DNA from: Nautilus pompilius
Lineage: Eukaryota; Mollusca; Cephalopoda; Nautilida; Nautilidae
Assembly (NCBI GenBank): GCA_018389105.1
Contig: JACATO010001085.1
Coordinates: 186,001-250,000 of the forward strand
DNA length: 64,000 nt
Direction of reading: 5' to 3'
The notes under the pieces were generated by a model. It saw nothing but the letters and a program-made list of their open reading frames with translations. It was not told the origin of the DNA and searched no databases. Numbering within the stretch: position 1 is the stretch's first letter; the number at the start of each line of letters is the position of its first letter. Of the stretch, positions 36,400 through 49,937 are shown in pieces. The translations under genes were made by a program, and so were the position numbers.

Positions 36400-37590
36400 T
36401 TTCCTCTTTCCCATGATCATCTTCCAGTATCAGAAGCTCCACACTTATCCTTGTATCTTTTAATACTATCATTATGAGGAATATACCTATTTTTACTAAT
36501 TAAACTCTGCACATGTAATGAGAAAACAGTTGTGTACAGTAATCACAGACTACAATGGTGCTACAAGTAGTGGCAATGCTAAGCCTAATACAAGTTTAAA
36601 AAGACAATTCTTTTTTTAGCATTTTTGTTTATGATGTCATCGCTTTCAACTGTAAATGTACAGTAAATAGAAAAATATTGAAAAACAAATATAATAAATA
36701 TCGTAAGGCTTTAATCTGGTGTAATCACCTTTGAATGGACAGAGTGAAAATCAAACAAAGAGAAAGATAGTAAAAATAATCAAATTAAAGCTTCTTTCAC
36801 ATTGCAGAGAAAAGCTGCCTTTGTGTGGTCACCTGCCTGTTGACATTTCTTGGTTCAAATACGAATCATGTTGGGGGCTGAGGTACAATCCAGACAGACG
36901 CATGCGCACACACTCCCGTGTGCTACAACCTCTGATGACAGTTGGCACGTGGGTAGTAGCATGTTGCACCTTTTCAGGCAGTTCTCTTTCAATACTTTTT
37001 AAACATAAGACTGTAAGACTGCAGAAAAGACATGCACACATCCACATTGTTATACAGTCTGGTCTGTGGCTAGGCATGCCCCTTTCTATTATTTTTCTTT
37101 CTTGGTTCAAAAGAGCTAAGAATCACAAGATGGTGATGCTGAAGTACCACACGAGGATATAATGAATTCTTGTATGCATTTGATAATTTGTGATGACCAG
37201 TTTAGTATTGAGAATGATTCAGAATTAGCAGTAACATGTTAAAACTGTGGGATCCACTGTTCCTTTAACAGCACACAGTTTTCTCGTTAACTGTGAGGAA
37301 CCGCCTTGAGGGAGTGGGTGGTTGTATTGGACCCAGTCGAATAAACCACTGTAAACCTTAAAGAGCCATCTGCGTGAATGCTGCTTGGCTGTGCTACCTC
37401 GTATTACTTCCAGGATTTTAACAGAATGAGCAAATTATTTATACCCAAGTGTTGAAAGTCCTTTTTGCTAAATGTTTCTGTGATGTTCTAAACAATCACC
37501 TAACACCATGAAGAAGGTTACTTTGTAAATATGACATTCAGGATGTATCGATTTTTTAATAAGGAATAAAGTCTTATATCATTTCTTTCT
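36400..37590 (+). other. 3' UTR of NSP-family gene (approximate)
   Basis: After the stop codon the sequence continues without host exons. AATAAA hexamers occur at 36693-36698, 37340-37345 and 37565-37570, and the last is followed by T/GT-rich sequence, so I place the probable end near 37590. Two long open frames lie inside (36731-37162 plus, 36829-37110 minus) but have no motif. A further AATAAA is at 38061-38066. Confidence 0.5.
37565..37570 (+). terminator. Candidate polyadenylation signal
   Basis: AATAAA hexamer about 1.17 kb past the NSP-family stop codon, followed within 30 bases by T-rich sequence. Chosen over hexamers at 36693 and 37340 only because of its downstream context; alternative sites are quite possible. 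Confidence 0.4.
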
Positions 37591-39059
37591 CATTTTGCAT
37601 CTGTTTTTAAATCATGGTTCCTCCATCTTAGTATGAGACAATAACTGTTGTTTCAGGGATTACTTTTCCAGAAATCAAATCCACTTACAAACTTCAGACA
37701 AAAACAAAAATGTGTTTGTTTTATTGTATTTCAAGATCACTATTTAAGAAAATTTAGTTAGTGCCACTGCTAAGGAAAGTTGAGGAGTGGAATTTTAACC
37801 ACTGTTTTGATCTACTAATAATTGGGGGAAGAAAAAAAAGATTCCCACAATGCAATGCTACATTTCGCTTAGCTATGGTAAAACGTTTGATGATGCAGAT
37901 CTTAGATTCTGTGGTTGCAATAATAATTACAATTTACAAAAAAAACAAACAAAAAGGGATTGTCTACATGTTTAATTTAGGTACATCAGCTTTATTCCTC
38001 CTCAAATTGTCACCAACTGTACATAGAGAACTGACTTCATTGTTTAACTTTTCAATGGGGAATAAATGTTAAAGCAGGTACAGTTTTGTTAATGTTAAGT
38101 TTTGTAAAAATACTGTAAAACATGGTGTCCAGTTGCTTCACATTTAAGCATTTTAAATTTAGATGGTTTTTCTCATGTTTTTGAACTCAAAGATAGTAAC
38201 TAAGAACATGCTTGCTGCTACATTGCTCACAGACTTTGTATTGTTGGTATGTCTACCCTAAACAGCAGCCAGGTAGGGAATCAAAAGCCATGAACCAATG
38301 AAAAAATTCCTGATGTGAGCTGAGTTTGACCACTTGAAAATTGCTAGAAATCTTCTGATTAAGAGTGAGAAAAACCCAAAGAATCCAGAATACAGCAAGT
38401 ACTGGGCTGGTACAGAAGAGAAAAGGAAATGACATCATTTCTAGCTCCCAGAGCATCAAAAACAAAAACTATAAATGCACAGCACTAGGCAGAGAGCTCA
38501 AGTTTCCTAAGCTAATTATTTTATTGCTTCATTTTCTTTTGTTTTCCGTAATAATAATGTTTAAAAACTGTCATTAAATTAAAGATCGCTTAAATAATAT
38601 ATCGAATAAATTTCTTATTTACTTATTCCATTTGTACAGATAGTCAAACAATTTATAAATTACATTTTTCCTGTCAACAATTATAAACTCTGCTCATTTT
38701 TTTGAGATAATATGTAATTTGATGCAAAATGGAGAGAGTGAATTTAGAGCAATTGTTTTTGGGGATTCTAGTTGTACAAAGCTCAAGGTGAGCAAAACAG
38801 AAATGAAAATTTTCTTTTACAACTGATAAGATATTTAGCCTTGTTTTAACAAACAAATTTCTGCATACTGACATTGGCAAATATTTTTGTCTTGGTCACG
38901 AAAAATTCTGATTTCATGTAGATGTAAATTTTTTAAAACATTTTAACCATTCAGTGTAGGGAAGAAACTTGTCTTTTAAATTTACTCAAATAATTTCCTT
39001 ATACAGTATGCATGTGCAAACACCTGTCCTGACTTTCAGGGTCTACAGACAAGGAGGAT

Positions 39060-39360
39060 ATGTTAGTATTATCAATTTTGGTGACTGAGCAGGTTGTTAC
39101 TTGGGTAAGGTTTGGGGGGGGGGACTCTCGAGTGGTGGTAAAGGGTTATCTGCAGAACTTTCATGCTTACCTGGCAAACCCTACTAGAACTCTTCATTGT
39201 CAGATGTGGGAGGAAGCCCATTTGGCTGGCTGGTGAAGGAGAGCAAGAAGAAACCATGGCATGGAGGTACATCAGACTGAGCCAGTCTTGGAGCCCCTTT
39301 AATATGTAGTCTACCACTGGGCCAACAGTCACTCTAATACTCATCTCAAAATGCGTATCT
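39060..39360 (-). repeat. tRNA-derived SINE, inverted copy
   Basis: On the minus strand: 'cactgttggcccagtggtag' begins an A-box-like head, and 'gactggctcagtctgatgta' continues to 'cctccatgccatggtttctt' and 'cttgctctccttcaccagcc'. It then reads 'aatgggcttcctcccacatc' and 'tgacaatgaagagttctagt'. All body blocks of the 14105 copy are present in the same order, making this one of the fullest copies. Confidence 0.75.
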
Positions 39361-40239
39361 GTCATAATTTCACTCGTTTTCTTTTGTAATTTTTAAAAAT
39401 TATTTATTAGTTTGATAGTTATTGTGATTCTTACATGATAAGCATATAAACTGGCATATCGTTTGACATTGCACACTTTTCCTTTACTGTTTTATCCTGT
39501 TATTTATATCTAGCTAAACTAGGGATTAGAGATGGTAATTTGCATTCTATGTTTTTCTCAGATTCATATGCACATCAAATGTATTTTCATCGTGCTATCT
39601 GAGAGCTTGGACAATATCCAATGTTACAAAGATTTCTGAGTGCTAAAAATTCCAGAACAGTGGTAAGATCAGAATTAATGCACCTTCTAAAAGGGAATCT
39701 GACTGCATTAAGATAGCAGAAACAAGTTTAAGTTAATTTTCCGATTCAGACATCCCAAAAATGCACAAAAATACCAAACTGGCACCTACCTAACTAACCA
39801 ATTTTAATCAAGGGAGGACGACAAGAAGTTGTTCCTAAAAGAACAGCAAATTTGACATTATGTAGTTGACATGAGATTTTAACTACAGTATTATAATCTC
39901 TTTCTCTATTTGGTTGTAATCATGTGAAATTAGTCCAATCATTTTGGTTTTTTTTATTATTATTATTTTTTAGAGAAAGGCGAGTAATAAAAGCAAGTTG
40001 TGAAAATGTGGACTATTTTAGAATAATAATTTCTTTTATTATCAATGCAGAACTGTTCTCCATAATGCATATTACAGGGTGGCATAGTGTGGTGTACATT
40101 CTATTACGTCAGCAGCATTAAAAAATGTTTGTAAATTGAAAATTAAAGAATTGGGTCGTTGATCCAACACTTTTTAAACTGACTTGTGTACAGAGTCAGT
40201 TGGAGTAGAGGGTGCAACAAACAAGTTGCCTAAGAGTTT

Positions 40240-40440
40240 ATCAACTATTTACTAGGATCTCTCTGCTGTAAAACCAGTCTCCTTGAGCAGTCACCCAAGC
40301 GCTGACTAACCCTAGCCCCACACCTGCAAGGGCAACCCATTACCCCATCACACAGCTCTCCCCATTTACACAGGCTGGGTGGCAGGCCCCACCAGTCATT
40401 AACACTAGAGCTGGGCTGCCAGAGTGGAGATAACGCCAGA
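40240..40440. repeat. GC-richer block, possible unclassified repeat
   Basis: About 200 bp with markedly higher GC than its surroundings (for example 'gcgctgactaaccctagccc' and 'ggctgggtggcaggccccac'). No open frame persists. No second copy was found in the window, so repeat status is inferred from composition alone. Confidence 0.25.
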
Positions 40441-43400
40441 CAAACAGATCAGCAGATTAAAGCCTATTGAAAATATAGCAATGTGTCAATATGCGTATTT
40501 CAGTGTTCACACGAGCCTCCAGTAGCTAGACATCTGCATTCTGTTTCTCTTAGATTACACCAACAATAATATCACATCTACTCTCTCCCATTCCGAATTT
40601 CAAAGCAAAATTTATTTAAATTTTATATATATATCCTAAAATACTGCTTAAATATAATCCAGCAAAATTCCGATCTGGATCTGGAAACTAGTGTGTCCGC
40701 TTTAGTTCCAGTTCCTGCAGATTGTTTAACTTGCTCATAGGTTCTCTGATGGTTTCTTGAATATTCTAACACACCAGTGTGATCCCATTTAGTTTCGTAG
40801 CAAATTTAACATACAGTATTATTACCAAATTTAATGTACCCCTGGGAATCTGTGCTTGTCCATCAAGACCCACAAATTGATTGGCGCCTGACGAATATTC
40901 TTAAAGAAATATGTGACACTGGGTGGGAAAAAATTTTGGTTGAGGTTAAAGAAACTTCTGAACACGCTTATTGACAGTGAGATCCCTGAAAAAAAGGAAA
41001 AGGACTTTTCTGTATCTGTTAATGATGGGCTTGCTCCTGAACAACCATTCAAAATTGGAGTAAACAATGTGCTTTAGTTACACACTTAAACTGAAGGCAA
41101 GAGTGCTTAAAAGACAGTTCTACTGATGTTTAGTTCTGTGTTTGTTGACATGGGTGTTGAAGAAGTAAAAAAATAGCAGATGATCTAGTATTAAAATACA
41201 GAGACTCGGATGCTTATGATTTTTAAGTGAAATAGAAGTTAAAATTCTAAGCTTTATTAGTAATACCTGATGTAAAGTGTATATAACTTTACTTTCCCTC
41301 CAGAGTATGTGTGACTACTGCCTGAATTGTATCCTAGCATTAAACACATCTAACTTTACAAGCAACTGGGATCTCACATGAATAAAGCTTTAGTAAGTTA
41401 ATCATAACACATCTCATGTCAACTGTAGGCCAGAAACAGCTTTCAAACCTAGCAATCCTCTCCATTGAACATGAGAGGAAAGAATATAGACTATGATAAA
41501 ATAATCAACGAATTTGCTTTTAAATGATGTATAGTTCTTGACACTACTGATGCCCACGTAATTGAAAAACTTGTTTATTTAACATTTTAATTAATATAAA
41601 AATAGTAATTCATTGATATCATTGTTATAAGTCTTGATTGTCCTCGTCTTCAGGTATCCTAAATAAAGGCAATGAAAAACCAAAAGTCGTTGCATTTTGT
41701 ACGCACAAGATTTTTTCAAAAGTCAAAACAATTTAAACAACAATATTCAGCCTATGTTTAAGGAGACAAGCAAAAATCAGTACGTTGCCTTGAGCATACA
41801 ATTGCCTAATTGCCGCACTGCTTTAGAAGACGTGACTTTAATCTTTTTTATATATATAAATAGGTTTTAGAACTACTGAAATTTTTCTTTGTTTGCCACC
41901 ATCAACTTGCAGTTTCAAAATGTCCACCACTGACATTGAGGGCAGTGCTAGAGAATGGAGATGGCTTTAGGTTGCACCTGCTTTAATTCAACATTTCTTG
42001 GTGTTCTTGGTCCACATTGTGTTTCAAAACTTTCCAAAAACAGAAATCTGGAAATATTTTGACAATCATGCAGAGAGCTAAATCTGCTGTTCTCCATCAT
42101 CATCATGTCCAGTGTTCAGAAAATCTCTCATTCCAGATAAGCAGGTACTTTTCAACTGTCAACTGCAAACCACACCGATGATGTTTACCGATATGATGAC
42201 TGGTTGTTGAGATGCATATGCAGTCACATGAAGCCAATGATGTATATATTATTTTTTGCACCACAGCATCCATAAATCAGTTTTAACAAGGGAAATGCAC
42301 ATCTACCTTTTGTCCTATTAACAGTATGTATAATTTAAAATGAGGCAACAGGGTGATGCTATGTGTAGGTAAAGAAAAGAATTTGTGAAAATTTACTTAA
42401 AAAATACAGCAGCAGCAGTTTTAATGCTATAGTAGCAAAGTTAAAGAAGATCTGAGGCTTGACCAATCAGGATATACATGGAGGCCAAGAAAGGCACTCA
42501 TGCATCTGTTGATAGTCAAGACTCGAGCCAGTCTACAAATAATCCAGGTATTTTAGATAAACAAAATAGGCAGTTTATAAATAATTACTTTTAACAAAAA
42601 AAAAAAAAAAGGTGTCTAAACATTTAGGATTGTCTGGTTTGGTAAATAAATTAATGTTTTCAGAGTTACTGAGAAGTTTAAAACCTCTGCTCGAACCATT
42701 CATATCTTGTGCGTCTGTGAGTTGTATATGTGGCGCGCACATCCTAAGTTTAAAAATTCACACCCAGTGAAAGCATTAAAATGTGAATTCTTCATCTGGT
42801 AAATTGTTGATGACAAATTTGCTAATTGTTCATTAGAAAAAAAATTTTTTTTCTATATAATCTTTAGATAGTTTGTATAAGTCAGGAGCAGTATTCAGGT
42901 AATCAATTATTATTTTGAATTCTACTATGCAGTACAACTCTGTATCAGCCTGAACTACAATTTGTTTGTTTATGCGAGCGCCATTTTTGTTTTTTTTTAG
43001 CATTCTAAGCTGCTCTCGTTGGAGTTCTACATTGATTTTTTCTTTTATCCAAATGAAATTCCATTCATACATATTTCTCTTGTATAAACTGTGATGTTTC
43101 ACTGTAAGGACTAGATAATAATTAAATCATCTAATAGCACCTGGAACTCAAGAAAGTAAAAGATAATACGTTGATGTATAATTATCATAACAAAGGGAAA
43201 CAACTTCTAACGCAGCGCTTCAGTGGCATTTAAGTGAAATAATATAACCGAAGGGAGACAACTGCTTATTTTTATTTATTAATAGCATTTACAAACAACT
43301 GAACAACTGTACAAGATCACATCGCATTAAATGATTGGGTGTTATTTTGGAAAATGAAGCATTTGCTGAGTAAAAATTACTTCAATTATTTATATTAAAT

Positions 43401-45079
43401 GTAATAGATGCACTTAAAAATGGCTTTCTTTTTCTAACCAAAATTGGCTTCTCTCATTGCAATCTTGTTTCTACGTTTACAACTAAAGAAACAATGTTAC
43501 TTGGAGGCAACCATTTTCTTGGTTGACCGTCTAACGTGGTTCATATAAAACTAGGAACTGGTAGCTGACCTGACTTATACAAAACCATCACACATTAACT
43601 TAATAATAATGTTTATTTTAAAGGAAAGAATACTTCTTTTTTTTCATATTCCTAAAAATATTCTTGTAGAGGAAACACAATATTTTAAAAAATACATCAA
43701 AATGTCACAATTCTTGATGAATCAGCACCATTTTGTTGCCTTAACCTGATTACATATGAAGCTCTATTTTTTTTAGCTTTCATAATACGTATTGATCCTG
43801 ATGAACAGTTGCCATGGCAACCATTCCAGTCTAAATTTACCATTAGGTTTTGCACTCCTGAACCAAAGTATATTGATTGGTATTGGTAATAATACTGTAT
43901 GTTAAATATAATTACATTAACTCACAAAATATGAATTGATTTATTCATTTATTAATCTGGTTCTGAAGCAAGCTGATTTCTCTATTTATAGAATAGTAAA
44001 CAGCAATCTGTGGATGAATGATTTATATAGGATAGAAATTTATTTAATTTGTAGTTTTTGAAAAGAAACAGCATCTCCCCCCTCCCTGAGTATTTTGGTT
44101 GTTTCTGGTAAAACTGAAGTGCAATTTATGCATTTTGCTTAGTTATAGTACCATAGTGTAGCATCTGATCTGATGGAGAGAATAGTCCAAGACAAAGCTT
44201 TTAGTCAGGCAGTCTATTTTACGTACCAACCACCTTATTACTAAAGAAAATTGTATAAACATCCAATTTACAGCTTAAAAGAGTTAACTACACTGAAGCG
44301 CTACCTATAAGATTGTCAGTTATTGGATAAAAAAAACAGTGCCACCTATAAAATTTGTTGATACCATGAACTCTATGTTTTTAAAATTTATTTACCAACG
44401 CAAATCATTCTTTACTTTTTTGGTTTATCTGAAATTATGTCAAATGAGCTTTCACTCATTCTACTTGATATGCTGATTTTACTTCAACTAGAATCATTAC
44501 TTTCAGTGATTTTTTGACAAAAACTATCAAAGCTTTCTATTTTTGAAAGAACCACTTCCAAGATTGTTGGTGTTGTCAGTTTTCCTTTGTGGAGAGTATG
44601 TTTTAGAGATGCCACTTTGCAATTTCTTAAATGTTTTTCACATTACCTTATTCTCATTATTTATTAAAAGCTTAAGTGCTAATATCACTTTTCTCCACTT
44701 TCTCTTAGTCAAACTCTGTAACCAGCAGCACTGTTTGCACAACATATGACAAATTCTTCACACTTTCCATTAAATGAATGAATTTTTGTATTTGTTCCAA
44801 GATTAATATAGTTTCACAAGTTAGACTATCTTATATAGTATAACCATAACTTTTGCTTTTATGCTTGATCCGAGTTAGCATAATCCAAATTTTATTATTT
44901 TTATGATTGTTTGACATTCTTAAATCCAATGATAGTTGCTCTTAGATTGTTTGTGTGCTTCAAATGATGCAACATTTTCTAACCTATATTCTGTCCATGT
45001 GCAAAACATTCACCGATGAACTAAAAATATCTGGCAGAAAGCTCAAATGAGTTGATGGTTGGATGATAACTCAAACTTT

Positions 45080-45500
45080 TGATCTTTTGCCAGCAAACAC
45101 TTTATTGTGCCAAAGTCATTTTTCTGTTATATCATAGATAAATAGAAGAACAAAAGAGATTCTGATGCCGATCCATGGAGCACTCACTGGTATTGCTCAC
45201 ATATTGCCATTTAGACTACCCACTGACTCTAATTTTAAAGTTTGCCAAGTAAAGCCCCACCACCCAATGCAAGTAATTTTTTAAAGATGGTACAAAAAAT
45301 GTCTTTTGCTTTTATCAAGTTGTACTAAAATCAAAATATACCTGATATTTACTTTGGCTCTCTATCCATTATTTGACTGACATCTAAGAGATTTCTTAGA
45401 AAAGATTAATCTGATTAAAAGCCTCATGTAGAATCTTTTTCAAGCATTGATTAAAAGAATTTTCTTACTACAATCATTTGTTTCTACTTTCCCAAAAGTT
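45080..45500 (-). pseudogene. Non-LTR reverse transcriptase relic
   Basis: On the minus strand the pieces VYFDFSTT, LKNYLHWVVGLYLANFKIRVSG and SKWQYVSN follow each other, then after a frameshift VLLFIYDI. These correspond to the YLDFSKAFD strand, the WI..YL..R.V.VNG..S.W..V.SG segment and the LLFLIYINDL strand of jockey/CR1-type reverse transcriptases. Stops interrupt it repeatedly. It belongs to a different LINE lineage from the L1/Tx1-like element at the right edge. Confidence 0.5.
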
Positions 45501-45849
45501 TTGTTTTCCTTTTAATATAGAAGACAAGCATCCTTTCATTTTCTTGCACTTAGTTAGCTAATTCACTCAGCTGCTAGTCATACAACCCTAGGATTAACTG
45601 TTCCCATTTGTTGGTCTCTAATAAGTAAAGATGGCAGTGCTCATCAAATGTTCAAGATTTTGGAACTGTCTCATTCTTTCTGATTTTAAATACTCCAGTG
45701 GTAAAACAGACTTGGTGATGAACTGAGCTAATCAATAATAATAGTATCTTCTATACTTAAAAAGCAATTGCATGTTTTATAATCTTGAACATAGAAATAC
45801 TGTCACTATTATCATTCACCTCTGATATACAGAGCCACGCTAGAATAAA

Positions 45850-46750
45850 ATGAGTATCCATCAAAAGGTCGTGTGCTCAGGCTGTAAACAGTCGGTGTAT
45901 GAGACAATAGAGCTGGTGGAATGTTTTGAATGCCTCATACAGTTGACACTTGGGATATATCACCTTTTACACAAGGTTGCACAATTGATGATTAGACTAT
46001 GTCAAAGTGATAGTGTGGAAGCATCGACTAGGGCAGCCATCACTGGTTACAGAACAAACTGAAAGAGCCCTCCTTTGACAGGTAAGGTCAGATCAATGCA
46101 CAAGTTTTGCAGACATTGCCAATACCATAAATGTGTCATAACATACAGCCTGACATTATTTGCATAAATAGATGTGTTGCTTAATCAAAAAGTTCCTGCT
46201 TATGGAAGCCAAGGCACAGAGTTGCATGAGCTAAGGAATGATACACAAACCTATGGCATTTTAGATGCCTGTTCTGTTCTCTGATGAGTCCCAGTTGCAT
46301 CACTTCATGTCAAATGAATGAACATTTGTGTATGGAGAAAGGTCATCAGGAGGTCTGCTTACAGCCCATTGCTTGACATGGTGATTTTAGAGTAATAGTG
46401 TAGGCAGCAATTTGGGATGCTGAAAAGACTGACCTTATGTCATGAAAGAACATTAGAATTCTGCTGCATACACATCCTTCTCAATAACCATCTTACGCCA
46501 CTTTTCCAACAAGAGGTTTTGCAGTTCAAGGTATATTTGCTGCAAGAAGAGTGCCACTTTTCACACCTCTAAACCACAACTCCATGGAAGAGGCAGGAGG
46601 TTCTTCCCTGGGCACTAGAAGCCCTGACATGAATCCAGTTGAAAGCATCTGAAACATTTTGATCACGACACAATTTTGGTCATGCTATCATACAGACATC
46701 ATACAGCCATTCCACGTGGAAAAGCTACTAGATCTTAATTTCGTGTTTTC
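45850..46750 (+). pseudogene. Tc1-like transposase relic
   Basis: Fragments in order: an open stretch at 45850-46062 without clear motif, FSDESQLHHF at about 46277-46306 (the FSDES motif with the first or second catalytic Asp), a degraded VYGERSSGG (the VWRRPGE region), LFQQEVLQF near 46500 (LQQDNA region) and PDMNPVESI at about 46623 followed by a stop (the SPDLNPIENLW motif). Stops and shifts are frequent. It is in the opposite orientation to, and more diverged from, the relic at 4490-5480. Confidence 0.6.
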
Positions 46751-47799
46751 TACTACTTTGTATGACTTTTAAGAGTAAATACATACTACAGTAAAAAATT
46801 ACTTGTGCTTCAAGCACCAGCAGATTTGCATAGAGATGACTTTGGTGCAGTGGTGCCCACCCTGTTCCAATGTTGTTTGGCTATTTTTTAATGTTGGTTT
46901 TTAATGATGGATGTGGCCTCTGAACATGATAATAAAGTCTGCTTCCTGTTTCTTAACCTCTATTTTTTCCAAAAAATATATTATCTGCAGAGGAAACAGT
47001 CAAATGGAAATAGCTAACCCTAAAATCAGCCATCACTCTGATTGGTCACTTGTCCATCCATAGACCAATTAAACAGCACATCGGAATTTTGCTCCTGTTT
47101 GTTGATTGCCATATTGAATAGATGACACTGCTGCCAATATCCAAAAATGCAGCCAATTTAGTTTACCTTCATAAAGCCAACAGGTAATTAAGACCTTTTC
47201 AATGTTTTACAAAGTAATTCTTCATTTTTTTACCTCATTTTTCTTATTATATTACCTGTAAATTACTAGGAAAAAGCATGACCAGTAGTCTAAGATGCTA
47301 AAACATTTGGCTGCTAATAATGTTTTTAACTGGAATATTAGCTTTATGTGGATCACGCTGGTCCTAAGCAAGAGATATTTGAAAGGGATGTTACCCTGAA
47401 TCAAACACATATACTTCATGGTAAGTCTTGAGCATACATTTGATGTTTCCCACATTATCATCAGCCATTCAATAAATAAGCAGGAGCTTATGCATGGTAT
47501 GACCTCTGGTATATATGCATATATTTGTTACATATAAATGTTACATAATTTAATCATCTATCGTATTATTTTAATTTTTTCATGGAATTATGCATAATAA
47601 AACACTTTTCAGTCTCATAATAAAGTTTATATTGTTTTTTAAGTAAATAATTTTTGTATACTCACATTGCAAACACATCCAAGCACAGATATTATACATA
47701 AGTACGCCATCAAGAAAAAATGCAGTAATTTACCTGAAACAAGTCTTGTATTATATTTACTTATTCTTTTTTATTTTAGTTTTGCCAACTTTGTGTGCA

Positions 47800-49360
47800 C
47801 TCCCACTGCCAGGATCATTGTTACAAAGCAAACCGAGCAAGATAACTTTACAACAAAGCAGGTGCTGGCTTTCTTCCAACAAGGTCTACTTTGGATAAAG
47901 CAACAGGCTGACACATCACCCTCCCAGTTGGCTGCTCTGAAAGAAATGTCAGTTTGTTGAATTAAAACTGCAACCAGAGTCGGAGATCACCCACCTTCAA
48001 ACTATATCCAATGCACTACAAATCTGAACATCCTAACCAAGAAACATTTTCAACTTATCTGATGTTCCTTCGACTGATTATAAAAACCTGTGCTCCCTCA
48101 AACGTAATATTATCTGGCAAAGAATATAAAGATAAGAGAAAGAAGAGTGTCTCCTTCAAGCTCTGCTGCCAGAGAAAATGGTTCAGAGAGTACCACTGGT
48201 CAGCTTACAGTCTCTCCACAAGAACTAGCATGCTTGGCATGTTGTCTTTTCCCATTTGATGGCAAACTTGAAAGGGCAGAAATCCTTTTACTACTGAGTA
48301 TTACATCATATCGAAAGCAAAAAATGAAAGGGTTTATTGCAACAATAAATTGGCCAGAAGGTTGAATTGACAGTATCCTAGCTATAGAAGAGCAGAACAC
48401 GGAGAAAAATAGTAAATTGCAAAATAAATTATCAGAGCCCTAATATTGTGTGGCAGAGATGATGTTTCACTGAGAGGCCACCATGATGACCAACTTTGCA
48501 GTGATCTGGAGAATAAGGGTGTATTTTCTGAGATGTTGTGACATGATTTAATCAGGTTGCACTGCACTAGAAGAACACTTTCAGAAGTCTCAAGAAATTG
48601 TATCTATGCTTCTAAGTCAGCGCAAAATGAACTTCTGGATTTCATCGGGTGGTCCACCAATCTCTCATAGTGCAGAAGATTAAGGAACAAGGAATTAGGT
48701 CTCTCTACTTGATAAGTGCAGAATAAGTCAGATGTAACCAACTAGTAGTGACTTGCATTGGTTGTTTGCTTCATCAAGAATGGGGCACCAAAAGAACAAC
48801 TTTTTACTTTCTTGCAGTGCAAGAACATTACTGAAAAACAATCACACATAGTGCTGTGATGTCTACACTAAAGGATGTTGGACTCGATCCAAAAGATTGT
48901 AGGTTTCAAAACTGTATTGGTGTCCAATAGCCAGATTTAATGCTGTAGAGGAGAGGGGAAAGAGTGACCTTGTGGTCAGTATTTTTGGAGATGCTGAACT
49001 GCATGCTTCAGGAAATGAATCACAGGTTTGATGAAATAGCCCAAACTGCTCTGCTGAGGTGTTGCTTGTTACCATCAAATGTTAACCAGCTTACACCAGA
49101 AAATGAGAGCAAATTATAGATTTCCATCGCAGAAACCATCCATCAACAACAACGGCTAGACAGGAATCGCTGCATTAAGACCCTGTGGAGGAATGTGGTT
49201 ACCAAACCACAACGATCCAGCGCATGCTACAGCTGGAGTCCTGGTAGATTTACAAACAGTCACAATGCTTCAAGTTATGGTGCTGGCTCCAGTTAGTAGT
49301 TCCCATGTAGAAAGGGCAAATTCAACCCTGAAGTTTATGAAGTCAGACGAATGAAAACTG
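47800..49360 (+). pseudogene. hAT-superfamily transposase relic (ZMYM/DUF4371-like)
   Basis: Two diagnostic pieces lie 840 bp apart on the same strand: GRDDVSLRGHHDD near 48450-48490, followed by NKGVFSEML and CIYASKSAQNELLDFI (the ALRGHRDD ... GNF..LL ... TY.S...QNELI region of DUF4371-type hAT transposases), and VLAPVSSSHVERANSTLKFMKSDE ending in TGA at 49354 (the C-terminal hAT dimerisation motif, PVSSA..ER.FS.LK..K). Stops between them rule out a functional protein. The upstream part (47800-48370) has longer open stretches that I only tentatively include. The relic ends about 230 bp before the flotillin promoter region. Confidence 0.65.
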
Positions 49361-49839
49361 ATTTAATTTACTTTTACTTTTGCTTGTTGAGATATAGAAA
49401 CGAACTCAGATATGATTATTAACACGTTCTCCTTAAGATGGCCAGTACACATGCAGCCACAACTTCCCTTTAATTAATATACTGTTACAGTTTGTCCTGT
49501 TATTATTATTCACAATGTTTTCACAAAATAAAAATATAGAAGTTCGATCGTTTTTTGCTTTCTGTCCCACAATTGTAAAGTAAACAACGATGCATTGTTC
49601 TATAAACCGACCTCCGGCTGACGGACTTCTCCTGCTCGTGTCTCACCGGGGCGGGACACCGCCTCCGACTCGGTCGAACAAGAGGCCAGTCATCCAAGAC
49701 GGCGGGTTTATGTTAATGAGCGCCTCGTTTTCGACTAATGACCAGCCGCTGATGTCGTACGTCGTCGTCGTCTCGCCTCGAGCAGCCGTCCTCTAAGTGC
49801 AGTCTCAGAAACCGGGGAGCGAGAGGGGGAGGAAAAAAT

Positions 49840-49891
49840 AGAGAGAGAGAGAGAGAGAAGAAGAAGAAGAAGAGAAAAAACAAAAACAAAA
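49840..49891 (+). repeat. (GA)n(GAA)n purine tract abutting start codon
   Basis: A GA run (49841-49859), GAA units (about 49858-49875) and an A-rich caaaaacaaaa stretch run up to the flotillin ATG. The tract is probably in the 5' UTR; it may also be GAGA-type promoter sequence. Confidence 0.8.
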
Positions 49892-49937
49892 ATGGGCTTC
49901 GAGACGTGCGGCCCCAATGAAGTGATGGTGGTGTCAG
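49892..49937 (+). CDS. FLOT1: Flotillin-1, coding exon 1
   Basis: ATG at 49892 opens MGFETCGPNEVMVVS and stops after one base of Gly at GTGTCAG|gtaact. The TCGPNE..VVSG start is diagnostic of flotillins, scaffold proteins on the cytosolic face of the plasma membrane and endosomes that assemble flotillin-1/flotillin-2 oligomers in cholesterol-rich domains. Residue 2 is Gly, as in N-myristoylated flotillin-2, but the following Phe is unfavourable for N-myristoyltransferase. Gene model: this exon, 51370-51445, one of two alternatives (53442-53532 or 56058-56148), 58983-59126, 59792-59911. The 159 residues seen are roughly 37% of the usual 425-430; the coiled-coil C-terminal part lies beyond the window. 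Confidence 0.95.

Larger units (their letters stand above)
37591..44530. other. Intergenic, no gene seen
   Basis: AT-rich DNA with one inverted SINE (39060-39360) and a GC-richer block at 40240-40440 that may be an unclassified repeat. Segments around 41880-42310 read as scrambled partial frames but I could not match them to any family. Confidence 0.6.

Noticed and set aside
36731..37162. 143-codon open frame after the NSP stop codon
   Set aside because: Located in the probable 3' UTR, with no motif and no conserved pattern.
40270..40330. Weak resemblance of the minus strand (ggttagtcagcgcttgggtgac) to the 3' half of 5S rRNA
   Set aside because: The match is short and gapped, and the A-box/C-box part of 5S is missing; not enough for a 5S gene or a 5S-derived SINE.
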